Assembly (NCBI GenBank): GCA_947498595.1
Contig: CANMKX010000007.1
Span: forward strand, 120,095-184,094
Source of the DNA: an uncultured Aquimarina sp.
GTDB taxonomy: Bacteria; Bacteroidota; Bacteroidia; Flavobacteriales; Flavobacteriaceae
Length of the DNA: 64,000 nucleotides
Direction of reading: 5' to 3'
Every line of letters begins with the position of its first letter. Position 1 is the stretch's first letter. Of the stretch, positions 25,756 to 35,315 are shown in pieces. Both the position numbers and the translations under genes were made by a program. The notes under the pieces are model-generated. The model did not search any database and had not been told where the DNA came from. It saw only the letters and a program-made list of their open reading frames with translations.

Positions 25756-28518
25756 TCAACTCTTTGATCTGTTTGATTGTATGATGTATTTTTTTATTTG
25801 ATCATGTTTTCTTTTACGTAGATATATAAAAAAAAGACAGCTCATAATCAGGATAATTAAAGAGAGAATGTAATAATATTTATTATCCGTTGTTGTTAAA
25901 TCTAATGTTTGTTGTCCATTACCTATTAAAATAAGTGGTGCCCAATAATATGGTGATATTTCATCTAATTGGTGCGAATCTAAATATTTTAATTTAGCTT
26001 CTCTTAAAGCTCTTGAAGTAGTATGGTTTTTCTTTAATGATGTATAGAAATCAATTATGATTTCATGACTAGATTTTTCATTAGTATTCCATAATGATGA
26101 AACTACACTTTTTGCACCTGAGTATAGAAATCCTCTCGTTAAACTCATTATCCCTTCTCCTTCCTGTAGCTTACCTACACCAGTTTTACATGCATCTAAG
26201 AATGTTAAATCTGATTGATTCTTTATGAAATATAATTCGCTTAATTTTAATTTATCATCTTTGAATGCGATCCATGGTTCTTCATTTAATTTTGCGCCAG
26301 CATGTGTTGATAGATGAATTAATTTATGTCTTGTGGCTTGTTCTTTAAATTCGGTTTTAGTTGCTTTGGTTTTTATGTAAAAGTCATTAGAAAACATTCT
26401 ATGAATTTCTCTCATTTTTATTTCGCTCAGAAACAAAGGAGATAAGCTGTCTTTTTCAAAAGTTACTGGTGCAAATCCTACAATTTGATTTTTTATTCTT
26501 CTTGATATTTTTTGAGATGCTTTGTATAACGACATTGCATATAGATAACTAATATCTGCATGATTTATCAAAAAACGCTTTTGCAATTCATTTTCTTTTG
26601 CTTCATCAATTAAAGTTTCAAAAGGTAAATTTTGTAATCCATCACTAGAAATAACAATTAGTTTTTTTCCTGTTATGTCTTTACTTATCTCTTTAATAGG
26701 TATTAGTTTTTTTCGTATTGCTATTGCTAATTTTTCAAATTCATCAAACTCTCTTTCTTTTGTTAATGGCTTTGATATTTTAATATTTAGTTTTTTAATA
26801 TCGTCTTTTAGTTTTTCTATTCCTTTGATTTTAAAAAACATCACATGACTACTCTCATTAATTAACATTCCATATCCAACATTATCAGTCATCAAGTATT
26901 GAATTACAATTGCTTCATTATCTTTTGCATATTGTTTTGTATAGTTTAATGTTGCTATGTCTTGCTTCCTTTTGTAACGATAATAATTAGGGTATTTTAC
27001 TTCTAGACTATTGATGAATTTCTGGTATTCCTCTTTTTTTCTTAATAATAGAGATGCCCCTTCTTCTTTTTCAAATTCACTTCCATTATTATGGTGTTTT
27101 AATTCATATATTTCCCGCTTTAGTCTATTTTCTTTTGCTATTATTATCTCTGGTAATTCTGTATTATCTCTTGCTTCTCGTTCTCTTATCTCTTCTAATA
27201 AAGTTAATGACTTACTCTTTTCCATAAAATAAAAAGCACTATCATTTTCTTTTAATTCGTAACATATAGAGGTCGCTAACATGTATAAATCTATTCCTTC
27301 TTTTCTCCAAAAATATTTAGATGCTTGTTCAATACTTTCGACTCTTACAATATCGATTAACTTATCGGCTAATTTTATTGTTTTTAATGCTTCTTTAAGG
27401 TATTGCGTGTTTTTTTCTTCTTTATAAAATAACAACCACGCATTGGCTTTATCTTTAAGATCGTTAATTAATTCTATTTTGGATTGGGATTCTAGTAGTA
27501 TTGCTATTTGAGGTATTTTCAAGTAATTACTATCTTCAAAATTACCCAAATCAAAATCTATAGCTTTTTGATAGTAACTCAAACTTTTTATAAATTCTTT
27601 TTTTCTTAAGTAATAATCTCCCAAGTTATCGTATACAGATGTATTATAAATATCATATCGCAATGCTAACTTATAGTTTTGATAGGCTTTTTCTTCTTGG
27701 TTCTTTCTAGCATAGATATATCCTAAATCGTTGTATAATATTGCTATTTCGGCTTCTTTAATTTTTTGTAATCCTGTTTGTATGGCTTTATTATAAAATA
27801 ATACTGCTTTATCAAAGAATTCTAATTCGTCATATATAAAACCATATCTTGAATAAATTTCAACTTTTTCTCTTACGGATAAACTCTTTTCTTTGATAAT
27901 ATCATCCAATATTTTTAACGATTGATGATACGCTGATAGTGATTCCATCTCGGAGTATACGTGAGATAAAGCAATATATATTTTATATAAATCTGCTGTT
28001 TCTTTAAATCTAAATACTGCTTCGTTTAAATAAATTAATGCTGTATGGTAATCACCTTCTCTTAAATAATTATTTTTTATTTCGATATAAGCTTTTAACG
28101 TATAACGATCTTTTTGGTTGTTATTTATGAGTTTTTTACTTTGAGTTAGTGCTTGTTCTATTTGACCATTTTCTTTATAAAAAATAATCAGATTATTAAG
28201 GCTTTTGTTTATGCTATAATATTCTTTTTCTTCTATCCCTTTATATTCGATTGCTTTTTGAGTATAGAAGATAGCTTCCTTTACTCTTTTATTATTCAGG
28301 TAATAATATTTTCCTAATTCATGATACAAATCACCTCTTATATTTTCATTCTTTTTAGTTTGAATAAGGCTATCAACTTTATGATCAGTAATTAAAATTG
28401 GAAGATTAGAGTTTAACGTATTTATTAATTCTTCAAAAGAGGTATCTATTTTTTCTTGACTAAAACTCTTTGAACTTATGATGAAAAAACAGAATAAACA
28501 TATTGATTTTAATCGCAT
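25756..28518 (-). CDS. TPR-CHAT caspase-like protease, membrane-anchored
   Basis: A 920-residue protein with a signal peptide (LKSICLFCFFIISSKSFS), about ten TPR units (30-400), a helical linker and a C-terminal CHAT domain (about 560-870). The catalytic His and Cys are both present: LSTHAG (H739) and LDACKTG (C777), followed by the family motif GEGIMSLTRGFLYSGAKSVV. A membrane helix (883-899, YILSLIILIMSCLFFIYL) and a basic tail close the protein. TPRs usually sense a partner and release CHAT proteolysis. It is encoded between the eCIS operon and a subtilase gene, from its own transcription unit. Target unknown. Confidence 0.88.
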   Translation of the reverse strand: MRLKSICLFCFFIISSKSFSQEKIDTSFEELINTLNSNLPILITDHKVDSLIQTKKNENIRGDLYHELGKYYYLNNKRVKEAIFYTQKAIEYKGIEEKEYYSINKSLNNLIIFYKENGQIEQALTQSKKLINNNQKDRYTLKAYIEIKNNYLREGDYHTALIYLNEAVFRFKETADLYKIYIALSHVYSEMESLSAYHQSLKILDDIIKEKSLSVREKVEIYSRYGFIYDELEFFDKAVLFYNKAIQTGLQKIKEAEIAILYNDLGYIYARKNQEEKAYQNYKLALRYDIYNTSVYDNLGDYYLRKKEFIKSLSYYQKAIDFDLGNFEDSNYLKIPQIAILLESQSKIELINDLKDKANAWLLFYKEEKNTQYLKEALKTIKLADKLIDIVRVESIEQASKYFWRKEGIDLYMLATSICYELKENDSAFYFMEKSKSLTLLEEIREREARDNTELPEIIIAKENRLKREIYELKHHNNGSEFEKEEGASLLLRKKEEYQKFINSLEVKYPNYYRYKRKQDIATLNYTKQYAKDNEAIVIQYLMTDNVGYGMLINESSHVMFFKIKGIEKLKDDIKKLNIKISKPLTKEREFDEFEKLAIAIRKKLIPIKEISKDITGKKLIVISSDGLQNLPFETLIDEAKENELQKRFLINHADISYLYAMSLYKASQKISRRIKNQIVGFAPVTFEKDSLSPLFLSEIKMREIHRMFSNDFYIKTKATKTEFKEQATRHKLIHLSTHAGAKLNEEPWIAFKDDKLKLSELYFIKNQSDLTFLDACKTGVGKLQEGEGIMSLTRGFLYSGAKSVVSSLWNTNEKSSHEIIIDFYTSLKKNHTTSRALREAKLKYLDSHQLDEISPYYWAPLILIGNGQQTLDLTTTDNKYYYILSLIILIMSCLFFIYLRKRKHDQIKKYIIQSNRSKS

Positions 28519-28599
28519 AACATATAATTTTACTTTCTAGTAATTTCCTATGTTAGGGGGTGTTTTTAAGAATTACGTCTCTAAAATAATCACTTTTTA

Positions 28600-28632
28600 T
28601 AAAAAAAGCTGTATTTACTAAGAAATACAGCC
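28600..28632 (-). terminator. Terminator of the subtilase gene
   Basis: The stem GCTGTATTT / AAATACAGC has a 6-nt loop and is followed on the minus strand by seven T. It lies 28 nt after the subtilase stop and separates that gene from the CHAT gene, so the two are not one simple operon. Confidence 0.75.
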
Positions 28633-28659
28633 TTTAAAAAACATAAATACTAACTAACT

Positions 28660-29892
28660 TTATTCTATATATTTTCTATATTTTACTTGAGTTCTATGTG
28701 GAAGGTCATATCCTTCTATATATAATGTATTGATAATTTCTTGTAATGGTAATTCTAACTCTCTATTAATTACCAACGATTTGGCAGTTACTGTAGGTAC
28801 AGCAAACGACGTTCCTGAAAATATATAATTATTTCCTGTTCTTGTATTAAATTCGATATCTTCTCCTAACGATAAAAAATCTACAGAAATTTTTCCAAAA
28901 TTCGAAAACTTCGATATCTCTTTTTTTTCATTTATACTTCCTATACTTATAATATTATCTAGTTTGTATGAGGATGGAAAATGTGATTCCCTATCATTAT
29001 TATTCCCTCTATTGCCTGCCGAAGTGATATGCAATATATTTTTTTGTTTTTCTATTAAACTATGGAGTATTTCGTATCTTTCTTTATACCACCCAAAACT
29101 CATATTTATTAATGACACACTCTCTTTAGAAGTAGCATAAAGGTAACCACATAACAAATCAAAGTAAGATCCTCTACCATCTTCGTCAAATATTTTTACA
29201 GGCAGTATGTTGTAGTCTATATCTTTATTTTCTAGATTCAAAATCAATAACTGCGTAATCATTGTACCGTGTCCAAGCTCATCAAAAGTATCATTATCTT
29301 TATTTACATAATCCCATCCATAAAGTTCTATTATCTCATTTTCTGTACATGCATCTTGCTCTTCTCTATATAAAAATCGTTCTTCACTTACTATTTCTGA
29401 TAAATTAACTCCTGTATCTAAAACTGCAATCGTCAATGCTGCATTCTCTTCTTTCAAAAATTGACTTATATATTCATCTTCATTCTTCTCTTCTCCACTT
29501 ATAAATCCTGTAAACATATCATCTGATCCGTAATTAAATTCAAACTCTACTGATTCTACAACTCCTCCTTCTTGACTAATCTGTCCTTTTCGTCCTTCAA
29601 TATCTGATATGATATCAAACTTCCATTTTTCGATTATATCGTTGGTGCAACTACACCTTTCAAAACTACTGACTTGATAGCGTTTTCTTAATCCAATTTT
29701 CATTTCTTCTGTAGCAGAAGAAGTATATTTAATAATTAATTCATTTTCTGATCGAATTGGTTCATCTATCCCACTAGTTGTATTTTTCTCTAATATTTCA
29801 TTCGAATTTAACTCTTCATTTAAACTCTCTTTTTCGCAATTTATACAGGAGATAACTATAAGTAATAGTATTAGTGTTCTAAAAATTTTCAT
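28660..29892 (-). CDS. Subtilisin-like (S8) serine protease lipoprotein
   Basis: A 410-residue protein with a lipoprotein signal (LLIVISC, C16). An ~130-residue prodomain-like region contains a Cys pair (ERCSC). The catalytic domain carries the full triad: Asp in IAVLDTG (D159), His in LGHGTM (H208), oxyanion Asn in SAGNRG (N293) and Ser in FSGTSFAVP (S362). It should be an active, membrane-tethered periplasmic or surface protease. It is divergent from an ECF sigma gene (95 nt apart) and adjacent to the CHAT protease gene. The grouping suggests a proteolytic relay or regulation by the sigma factor; this is inference. Confidence 0.9.
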   Translation of the reverse strand: MKIFRTLILLLIVISCINCEKESLNEELNSNEILEKNTTSGIDEPIRSENELIIKYTSSATEEMKIGLRKRYQVSSFERCSCTNDIIEKWKFDIISDIEGRKGQISQEGGVVESVEFEFNYGSDDMFTGFISGEEKNEDEYISQFLKEENAALTIAVLDTGVNLSEIVSEERFLYREEQDACTENEIIELYGWDYVNKDNDTFDELGHGTMITQLLILNLENKDIDYNILPVKIFDEDGRGSYFDLLCGYLYATSKESVSLINMSFGWYKERYEILHSLIEKQKNILHITSAGNRGNNNDRESHFPSSYKLDNIISIGSINEKKEISKFSNFGKISVDFLSLGEDIEFNTRTGNNYIFSGTSFAVPTVTAKSLVINRELELPLQEIINTLYIEGYDLPHRTQVKYRKYIE

Positions 29893-29986
29893 TGTAATTA
29901 TATTTATATTTCATTGTAAAGTATCTGAATTCATTATTCATTACCCATTTTTTTTAGTACATTGTTATGTAAACACAGGCCAATTC

Positions 29987-30541
29987 ATGAATTCTACCAA
30001 TAAATTCGTAACTGCCTTATTACAAGGAGATGAAATTGTCATCGCTAAGATTTATAAGCAATTTTTTCCAAAAGTTTTAAAGTTTATTCTTCAAAATAAG
30101 GGAACACATGATCATGCAAAAGACATTTTTCAAGATGCTTTAATCTATTTAATTGTAAAAATTAAAGAGCAAAACTTAAAAATTGACTCATTTGAAGCTT
30201 ATTTATTTACTATTTGTAAAAATATCTGGCGTAGAGAACTAGAAAAGCAAAAAAAATGGGTAATGAATGATCATGTTACTAAACTAATAGATAAAGACAC
30301 TGATTTTGCTTTATTTATGTTAGAACAAGGAAGATTGGAACTTTATCAAGAAAAGTTTTCTCTATTATCAGATAATTGTAAAAGGATACTTTCGTTGTTT
30401 TTTAATAATACTTCTTACGAAAATATAATTAAAGAACTATCCTATACAACAGTTAACACTGCACGGCAGAGGATTTTTAAATGTAAGAGTAAGCTCATAA
30501 AGCTTATAAAAAAAGATGTTCGTTTTATTGTTTATAAATAA
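29987..30541 (+). CDS. ECF-type RNA polymerase sigma factor
   Basis: A 184-residue sigma-70 family protein. Region 2 has DHAKDIFQDALIYLI (about 37-52) and region 4 has a helix-turn-helix near SLFFNNTSYENIIKELSYTTVNTARQRIFKCKSKL (about 135-168). There is no region 1 or 3, as in ECF factors. The gene ends 5 nt before a membrane TPR gene that fits the anti-sigma or co-sensor role. It diverges from the subtilase gene, and their 94-bp intergenic region is the natural place for autoregulated promoters, though no exact motif is assigned. Confidence 0.88.
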   Translation: MNSTNKFVTALLQGDEIVIAKIYKQFFPKVLKFILQNKGTHDHAKDIFQDALIYLIVKIKEQNLKIDSFEAYLFTICKNIWRRELEKQKKWVMNDHVTKLIDKDTDFALFMLEQGRLELYQEKFSLLSDNCKRILSLFFNNTSYENIIKELSYTTVNTARQRIFKCKSKLIKLIKKDVRFIVYK

Positions 30542-30546
30542 GATAT

Positions 30547-31380
30547 ATGGAAGAGTTTGATTATAAAACATATGCAGAAATAGATGATTATTTATCCAAT
30601 CAATGGGATGATTCTCTTCGCGTTCAATTTGAAAAAAGAATGAATGATAACCCTTTGTTAAAGAAGGAAGTTGAATTACATCGTTCATTAAAAAATGCTA
30701 TCAATCAAAAAGACTGGGAACTTACTACTCCCGAAATGTATCATACTAATACTCTTAAAACAGCTATACAGCTTACTAAAAATGAAGAGCATGCCCAACT
30801 TTTTTCTCAAGTAAACAAAGTACATAATAGTTATTTCAAGAAACAATCCAAAGAGGTCTTATCGCTTAATAAAAAGAATGTTTTATATCTAATTTCAACA
30901 ATTGCTGCTATTGGGTTACTTCTTATCACTTGGATATACAATCAACCTATTTCGTCTGAAAAATTATATGCACAATATGCAAATGATTGGAAAGATTTGC
31001 CATCATTTATTACGCAAAATGATGAGACACAATCATTATTAATGAATGCAGAACGTTTATTTATTAATAAGCAATATAAAGAAGCTGAAGCTGCTTTTTC
31101 AAATTTATTAAATTCTAATTCGAGTGAAGTGCAGGCTCAAGCTTTAATTTATTTAGGAGTATTGTATATAGAATTAGAGAAATACTCTGATGCACTTTCT
31201 ACCTTTTCTAAATTAAGTACTAGCGATACGTTATTTAAATATCGAATGCATTGGTATAAATCACTTTTATATCTTAAGCAAAATAAAAAGGTGGAAGCTA
31301 AAAAAGAGCTTCAACTCTTGTTATCTAATCCAAAAAACTATAAATATACTACTGCCAAAAAATTATTTGATGCTCTTTAA
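30547..31380 (+). CDS. Membrane TPR protein, probable anti-sigma partner
   Basis: A 277-residue protein. A short N-terminal cytoplasmic part begins DYKTYAEIDDYLSNQWDDSLRVQFEKRMNDNPLLKKEVELH, resembling the Bacteroidota anti-sigma N-terminus (xFExxLxxDPxLxxEVxxxR). A single membrane helix (111-131) and an external region with several TPR motifs (165-277) follow. It lies 5 nt after the ECF sigma gene and is probably co-transcribed. The likely role is to hold the sigma factor until an envelope signal arrives. No zinc-binding HxxxCxxC is present, so it is not a ZAS anti-sigma. Confidence 0.7.
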   Translation: MEEFDYKTYAEIDDYLSNQWDDSLRVQFEKRMNDNPLLKKEVELHRSLKNAINQKDWELTTPEMYHTNTLKTAIQLTKNEEHAQLFSQVNKVHNSYFKKQSKEVLSLNKKNVLYLISTIAAIGLLLITWIYNQPISSEKLYAQYANDWKDLPSFITQNDETQSLLMNAERLFINKQYKEAEAAFSNLLNSNSSEVQAQALIYLGVLYIELEKYSDALSTFSKLSTSDTLFKYRMHWYKSLLYLKQNKKVEAKKELQLLLSNPKNYKYTTAKKLFDAL

Positions 31381-32549
31381 TTATTGATAAATGGAGATGA
31401 AAATTTATCATCTATAATTATATCTTGATCTGTAAGCGTTAGCATAAAAGCCTCTAACGCTTCTTTTTCTTCTTGTGTTAAATTTAATCGTAGAGGATTT
31501 CCTTGTTGGTCTTTGAGTCGATTGTCTAATGCGGGACCATTTTCTATCCCATCATTATAATGATCTATTACTTCTGCTAATGAACTAAATCTTCCATCAT
31601 GCATAAAACGCCTAGAATTACTAATATTTTTTAACGATGCTGATTTAAAAATTGTAGTTTCCCCAATGTCTAATCCATTACTTCTAGATGTTGCATTTAA
31701 AGCAAAGCTAGGCGCTTGATGACAGGCTATGCATCCTGCCCCTCCTTGATTAGGTGCTGTAATAAATAATTGTTTTCCTAAGTTTTCTATCTCTGAATAA
31801 TTAGGGAAATTTTGAAGAAGGCCTCCATTAGGAATATTAGGTGCATAAACTTGTCTATATCCGTCATCAAATTTACTACTAACAGAGCTCATACTTCTTA
31901 TAAATTGGGCCAGAGCAAATTGAATTCTCTCTTCTGTGATTTCTTCATCACCATACACAAACTCAAATAATGTATTATAATATGGTATGTTATTCATCTT
32001 TGAGATCAAAGCCGAAATTCCTCCATTATTTGAATCAAATCCCATTTCTACTTCGTTTTGTATAGGTAATGTAACTTGTGCTTCTAAAGTAGGAGCTCTT
32101 TTGTCCCAGAAGAACTGTTCTCCTTCGTAAAATTGAGCATTTAATAATCGCATTGAATGAGCTTCAGTCACATCTATTCCATTAAAACCTATACTGAATT
32201 GTACTGTATCTGTAAATGCATTTTCCTGCTTGTGACAAGAAGCGCAGGATACTGTATTATTTATACTTAATTGTTTATCATAAAATAACACTCGTCCTAA
32301 AGTTGCTCCTTCATTTGTTATAGAGTTATTTACTGGAGTATTGGTGTTATTTAAGAGTTGGTTATAATATACAGGAAAAGATTGGTTACTATATTCGTCT
32401 AAATTATTAAGATCGATTGTTAAATAAGTAGATACATCAACAATCTCTTCTTCTGCTATTAGTGCTCTCTCTTCATCTTCAATCGAATTTTCGCAGCTTA
32501 TACACAATATCATTAAACAACTTAAAAATCTTTTCCTTACTATCATCAT
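31377..32549 (-). CDS. Di-haem cytochrome c peroxidase lipoprotein
   Basis: A 390-residue MauG/CCP-family protein with a lipoprotein signal (MILCISC, C19) and two haem-attachment motifs CASCH (C102-H106) and CIACH (C273-H277). Its MHDGRFSSLAEVIDHYNDG and LTQEEKEALEAFMLTLTD segments are typical of bacterial cytochrome-c peroxidases. It acts in the periplasm, reducing peroxide or oxidising a partner. It converges on the anti-sigma gene and overlaps its end by 4 nt. The sequence gives no sign that it belongs functionally to the sigma locus. Confidence 0.9.
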   Translation of the reverse strand: MMIVRKRFLSCLMILCISCENSIEDEERALIAEEEIVDVSTYLTIDLNNLDEYSNQSFPVYYNQLLNNTNTPVNNSITNEGATLGRVLFYDKQLSINNTVSCASCHKQENAFTDTVQFSIGFNGIDVTEAHSMRLLNAQFYEGEQFFWDKRAPTLEAQVTLPIQNEVEMGFDSNNGGISALISKMNNIPYYNTLFEFVYGDEEITEERIQFALAQFIRSMSSVSSKFDDGYRQVYAPNIPNGGLLQNFPNYSEIENLGKQLFITAPNQGGAGCIACHQAPSFALNATSRSNGLDIGETTIFKSASLKNISNSRRFMHDGRFSSLAEVIDHYNDGIENGPALDNRLKDQQGNPLRLNLTQEEKEALEAFMLTLTDQDIIIDDKFSSPFINN

Positions 32550-32717
32550 AACTGTTTTGCTTGAGATTCAAGTTTTAAGACTATAATTTTTAAACAAAGT
32601 TTAATTTTTTCTTAAAAAAATATTAAAATATTACTAATCATTAGAATTTGAAGAGTATTTACCTAAAACTCATTTTAAATTAAAAACGAACTCTAGGTAA
32701 CAGAAATAAAACTAGTT

Positions 32718-32843
32718 TTAATAAACTATTCTATACATTTTTTCATTATTTTCATTTAATACTTTAATAAAATAATGTCCTTTAGGATATGCTGTTTCTA
32801 AGATTTCCTTAAAACCGAACTGCTTAAAAGTAGAATAACTATT
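32718..32843 (-). pseudogene. Remnant of a T9SS C-terminal sorting domain
   Basis: On the minus strand an open stretch reads YSTFKQFGFKEILETAYPKG then HYFIKVLNENNEKMYRIVY and stops. The pattern (helix, G-x-YFIKV strand, charged turn, final hydrophobic strand) is that of a type-A T9SS sorting domain. Stops and a frame change (NCANKLIVI in another frame) lie directly upstream, and there is no start, so only the 3' end of a larger gene survives. The rest of 32550-32897 holds nothing else I recognise. Confidence 0.4.
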
Positions 32844-32897
32844 AATTTATTTGCACAATTACTCTCATTGGTATTTATGTACACTAAGTTTAGTGTT

Positions 32898-33563
32898 TTA
32901 ATCATAAACAGATCTAGAAGTAGATGTATATAAGTATTTACCTGTAACCCCATCAAAGCTATAATGTTTTTGTCCTTCGTCATATCCTTTTTGTTCATAA
33001 GCTTCGTTTCCTTCCATTGTTACAGTCCAACGAGGTTTAGCTTCTGGAAAATCATTTAGACTTACTCTACTTAAATAAAAAGAATGAATCTCATATTTAC
33101 GAATCAAAGATCGATATCGTTTTTTCATGATAGCTATTATTTCTGCCCAACAGATTTTATACCCTTTTTCGTGGTCTATCACTTTGGTAATATTACCTTG
33201 TTCATCAAAATAAGTTTCTTTACCTATATATGTATTTCCATCTTCATACATAAATCTAACTTTGGATATTTCACGATTCTTATATCTAATAATACGATTA
33301 ATCATAAGATTTTTTAAGGTTGTTACATAAGAAATCTGATTATCACCTAAACTCCATATTTTTTCTTTGATATATTTTTTATTATATTCTATACGATGAT
33401 TTTTTTTTATTATATTAAATACACTATCATGAAGAGTTTTGTTATCTTTATTGATAATAAACATAGAGTTTTCATAATGACATGTATTATCATTATGAGA
33501 AAACTCAGTATAGGATTTACAAGAAATCAAACACAAACAAATTAGCAAATAAATTAGTCGCAT
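32898..33563 (-). CDS. Lipoprotein downstream of the Hcp-metzincin fusion; candidate immunity protein
   Basis: A 221-residue protein with a lipoprotein signal (LICLCLISC, C15), so it should be tethered in the periplasm. I recognise no family. It is rich in Lys/Tyr and predicted beta strands, and its last part (RWTVTMEGNEAYEQKGYDEGQKHYSFDG) ends in a plausible repeat of aromatic residues. Its start lies 2 nt after the stop of the Hcp-protease gene, so the two are co-expressed. A periplasmic location fits protection against an incoming secreted protease, the usual effector-immunity arrangement; this is inference from position. Alternatively it is a substrate-binding accessory protein. Confidence 0.6.
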   Translation of the reverse strand: MRLIYLLICLCLISCKSYTEFSHNDNTCHYENSMFIINKDNKTLHDSVFNIIKKNHRIEYNKKYIKEKIWSLGDNQISYVTTLKNLMINRIIRYKNREISKVRFMYEDGNTYIGKETYFDEQGNITKVIDHEKGYKICWAEIIAIMKKRYRSLIRKYEIHSFYLSRVSLNDFPEAKPRWTVTMEGNEAYEQKGYDEGQKHYSFDGVTGKYLYTSTSRSVYD

Positions 33564-33565
33564 GA

Positions 33566-35125
33566 TTATTTTAGTTTAGAGTAATTATAAAGTTTCTCCC
33601 ATTGGTACTTATGTAGATATCTTTTGGTATTGTCATAATCCATATAATTCTTGGTTTTACTTTTCTTAAAAATATATTGTTTGTCTATATCTTTTTCTGA
33701 TGATTCTTTAAAGATATGACGCAATCCTAATGCATGCATCAATTCGTGAATTAATGAATCTTTACTGAACCTTCCTTTTTGCCCTAAAATCCCATATGCA
33801 ATACCCGTATTGGTGGCAGAAAAACCTTCTACTAACTCAAACACACCGCCATCTTGCCCCGTTTTTCCTGAAGTCATACATTGTCTATTTACCAATAAAA
33901 AAGTGATGATTTCTGAATCTATTTCAGTTTCTTTTTCTATTGTAGACGTAAAAACGTGTTTAAATCTTCTTTCTATAAAATTATAATCACCTTCTTTATT
34001 AATAATTTTAGATCGTTTCAATTTTTCATTCAACGAAGAAATATCTGCAATTCGAGGAATAATATTCTTGATTTTTAAATCAATTAAAGAAGGACTGAAT
34101 CCTCTTTCTAATATTTGATTTAAACTATCTAAATCAAATCTATTACCTATACTTTCATAATCATCTTTATCTCCACTAATCTCTACAAAACACCACTCTA
34201 GATCAATGGATTTAGGTTGTGGGTACCAAAAATTAATAGCACCTGCATTTTTTCCGTCGGCAAGTACTTTGATCTGTGTAGTAGCTGCATTATGATTATG
34301 ACAAGTGATACGTACTTTTTTAGCTTCTATGAATGGTACAGATTTGTCTTTTCTATCTATAGGTTCAAAAGTAAAATCGGGATGTTCTTCAAATTTAATC
34401 TCTTTGTACTCCTCTTCGTGCCTTAAACTTTTGTCTAACTCTAATGTTATGATTTGCCCCTTACGCATGCTTACCCAAGGAGGAAAATATCGTTCGTTTT
34501 CTACTTCAATAGGATCATATTCGTTTTCAAAATCAATTGTTTTAGAACTGCCTACTAATAAATCTTTATACTTATTAGGGATGCTATCAAATCCAAAGCT
34601 CCCTTCGCGAATATCATCACTATCAGCTTTAAACTTAATGATGCACTTTTTAGGTCTTTTATCTTCAACTACAGGAGATTGATAAGGTTCTTTCTCACTA
34701 GGAGGTGTCCAGTTTTCTTGCCAATGTTTAACGACTGTTTGTTCTTTGTATTCCTGAATGGCTGGAGAAATAGTCATTTTAAGCGTCATAGGTGTATCAT
34801 CTTGAGCAAAAAACACTTCGCTATATTTTATTAATGCTGCATCGTTAAACTTGTATGTAAAAACAGGAGTATTACCAAATGATTCTTTATAAAAAACTAA
34901 TGCTCCTTTGGTTAAGATACAAAGTTTATCTTCTGGCACATTGATTATCCATCTAGCTAAAATATCATCATCATAACTGGATAACATTTCTAGATCAATA
35001 AGCCCTCCTTGAGGCTCGTACCCTGCTTTTCCCGTTTGATTGTTTACTAATCGATGATAAGTAATTGCTGCGTTCACAACTTCTCGCTCTTGACCAAAAA
35101 CGAATAACTTGGCTACATAACTCAT
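33566..35125 (-). CDS. TssD (Hcp)-like domain fused to a metzincin metalloprotease
   Basis: A 519-residue protein without a signal peptide. Residues 1-130 (YVAKLFVFGQEREVVNAAIT, GGLIDLEMLSSYDDDILARW, FKF/YKFNDAALIKYSEVFF, TPMTLKMTIS) follow the Bacteroidota T6SS tube protein TssD pattern: GG-x-I-x-LE, then W, then AxLxxYxExF, then PMxxxLxIS. A beta-rich middle (160-330) leads to a metzincin active site HELMHALGLRH (H460, E461, H464, H470) and a Met-turn NYMDY (M495). This looks like an evolved Hcp effector, loaded as a tube ring and delivered with its protease. No T6SS structural genes occur in the window. The following lipoprotein may be its immunity protein. Confidence 0.8.
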   Translation of the reverse strand: MSYVAKLFVFGQEREVVNAAITYHRLVNNQTGKAGYEPQGGLIDLEMLSSYDDDILARWIINVPEDKLCILTKGALVFYKESFGNTPVFTYKFNDAALIKYSEVFFAQDDTPMTLKMTISPAIQEYKEQTVVKHWQENWTPPSEKEPYQSPVVEDKRPKKCIIKFKADSDDIREGSFGFDSIPNKYKDLLVGSSKTIDFENEYDPIEVENERYFPPWVSMRKGQIITLELDKSLRHEEEYKEIKFEEHPDFTFEPIDRKDKSVPFIEAKKVRITCHNHNAATTQIKVLADGKNAGAINFWYPQPKSIDLEWCFVEISGDKDDYESIGNRFDLDSLNQILERGFSPSLIDLKIKNIIPRIADISSLNEKLKRSKIINKEGDYNFIERRFKHVFTSTIEKETEIDSEIITFLLVNRQCMTSGKTGQDGGVFELVEGFSATNTGIAYGILGQKGRFSKDSLIHELMHALGLRHIFKESSEKDIDKQYIFKKSKTKNYMDYDNTKRYLHKYQWEKLYNYSKLK

Positions 35126-35315
35126 ATGTGTAAAATGGTATTATAACTAAAGAAAGTTTGTGTACACAAATGTAAAGTTTCGTCCTATAGTTTTGTTGCG
35201 GTTTTACCACCGTATTTTTTAAAGATTTTGGTAAATCACAAACAACTTTTTATCCGTTTTTTAAACAGTTAAGAGTAATATAAAAATAATTAGAATCGTA
35301 TTTCTTTATAGTAAT

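Noticed and set aside
32798..32998. Minus-strand 66-codon open frame beside the lipoprotein gene
   Set aside because: It overlaps the lipoprotein's 3' end in another frame and has no plausible start or family, although its end may be part of the broken T9SS-domain remnant.
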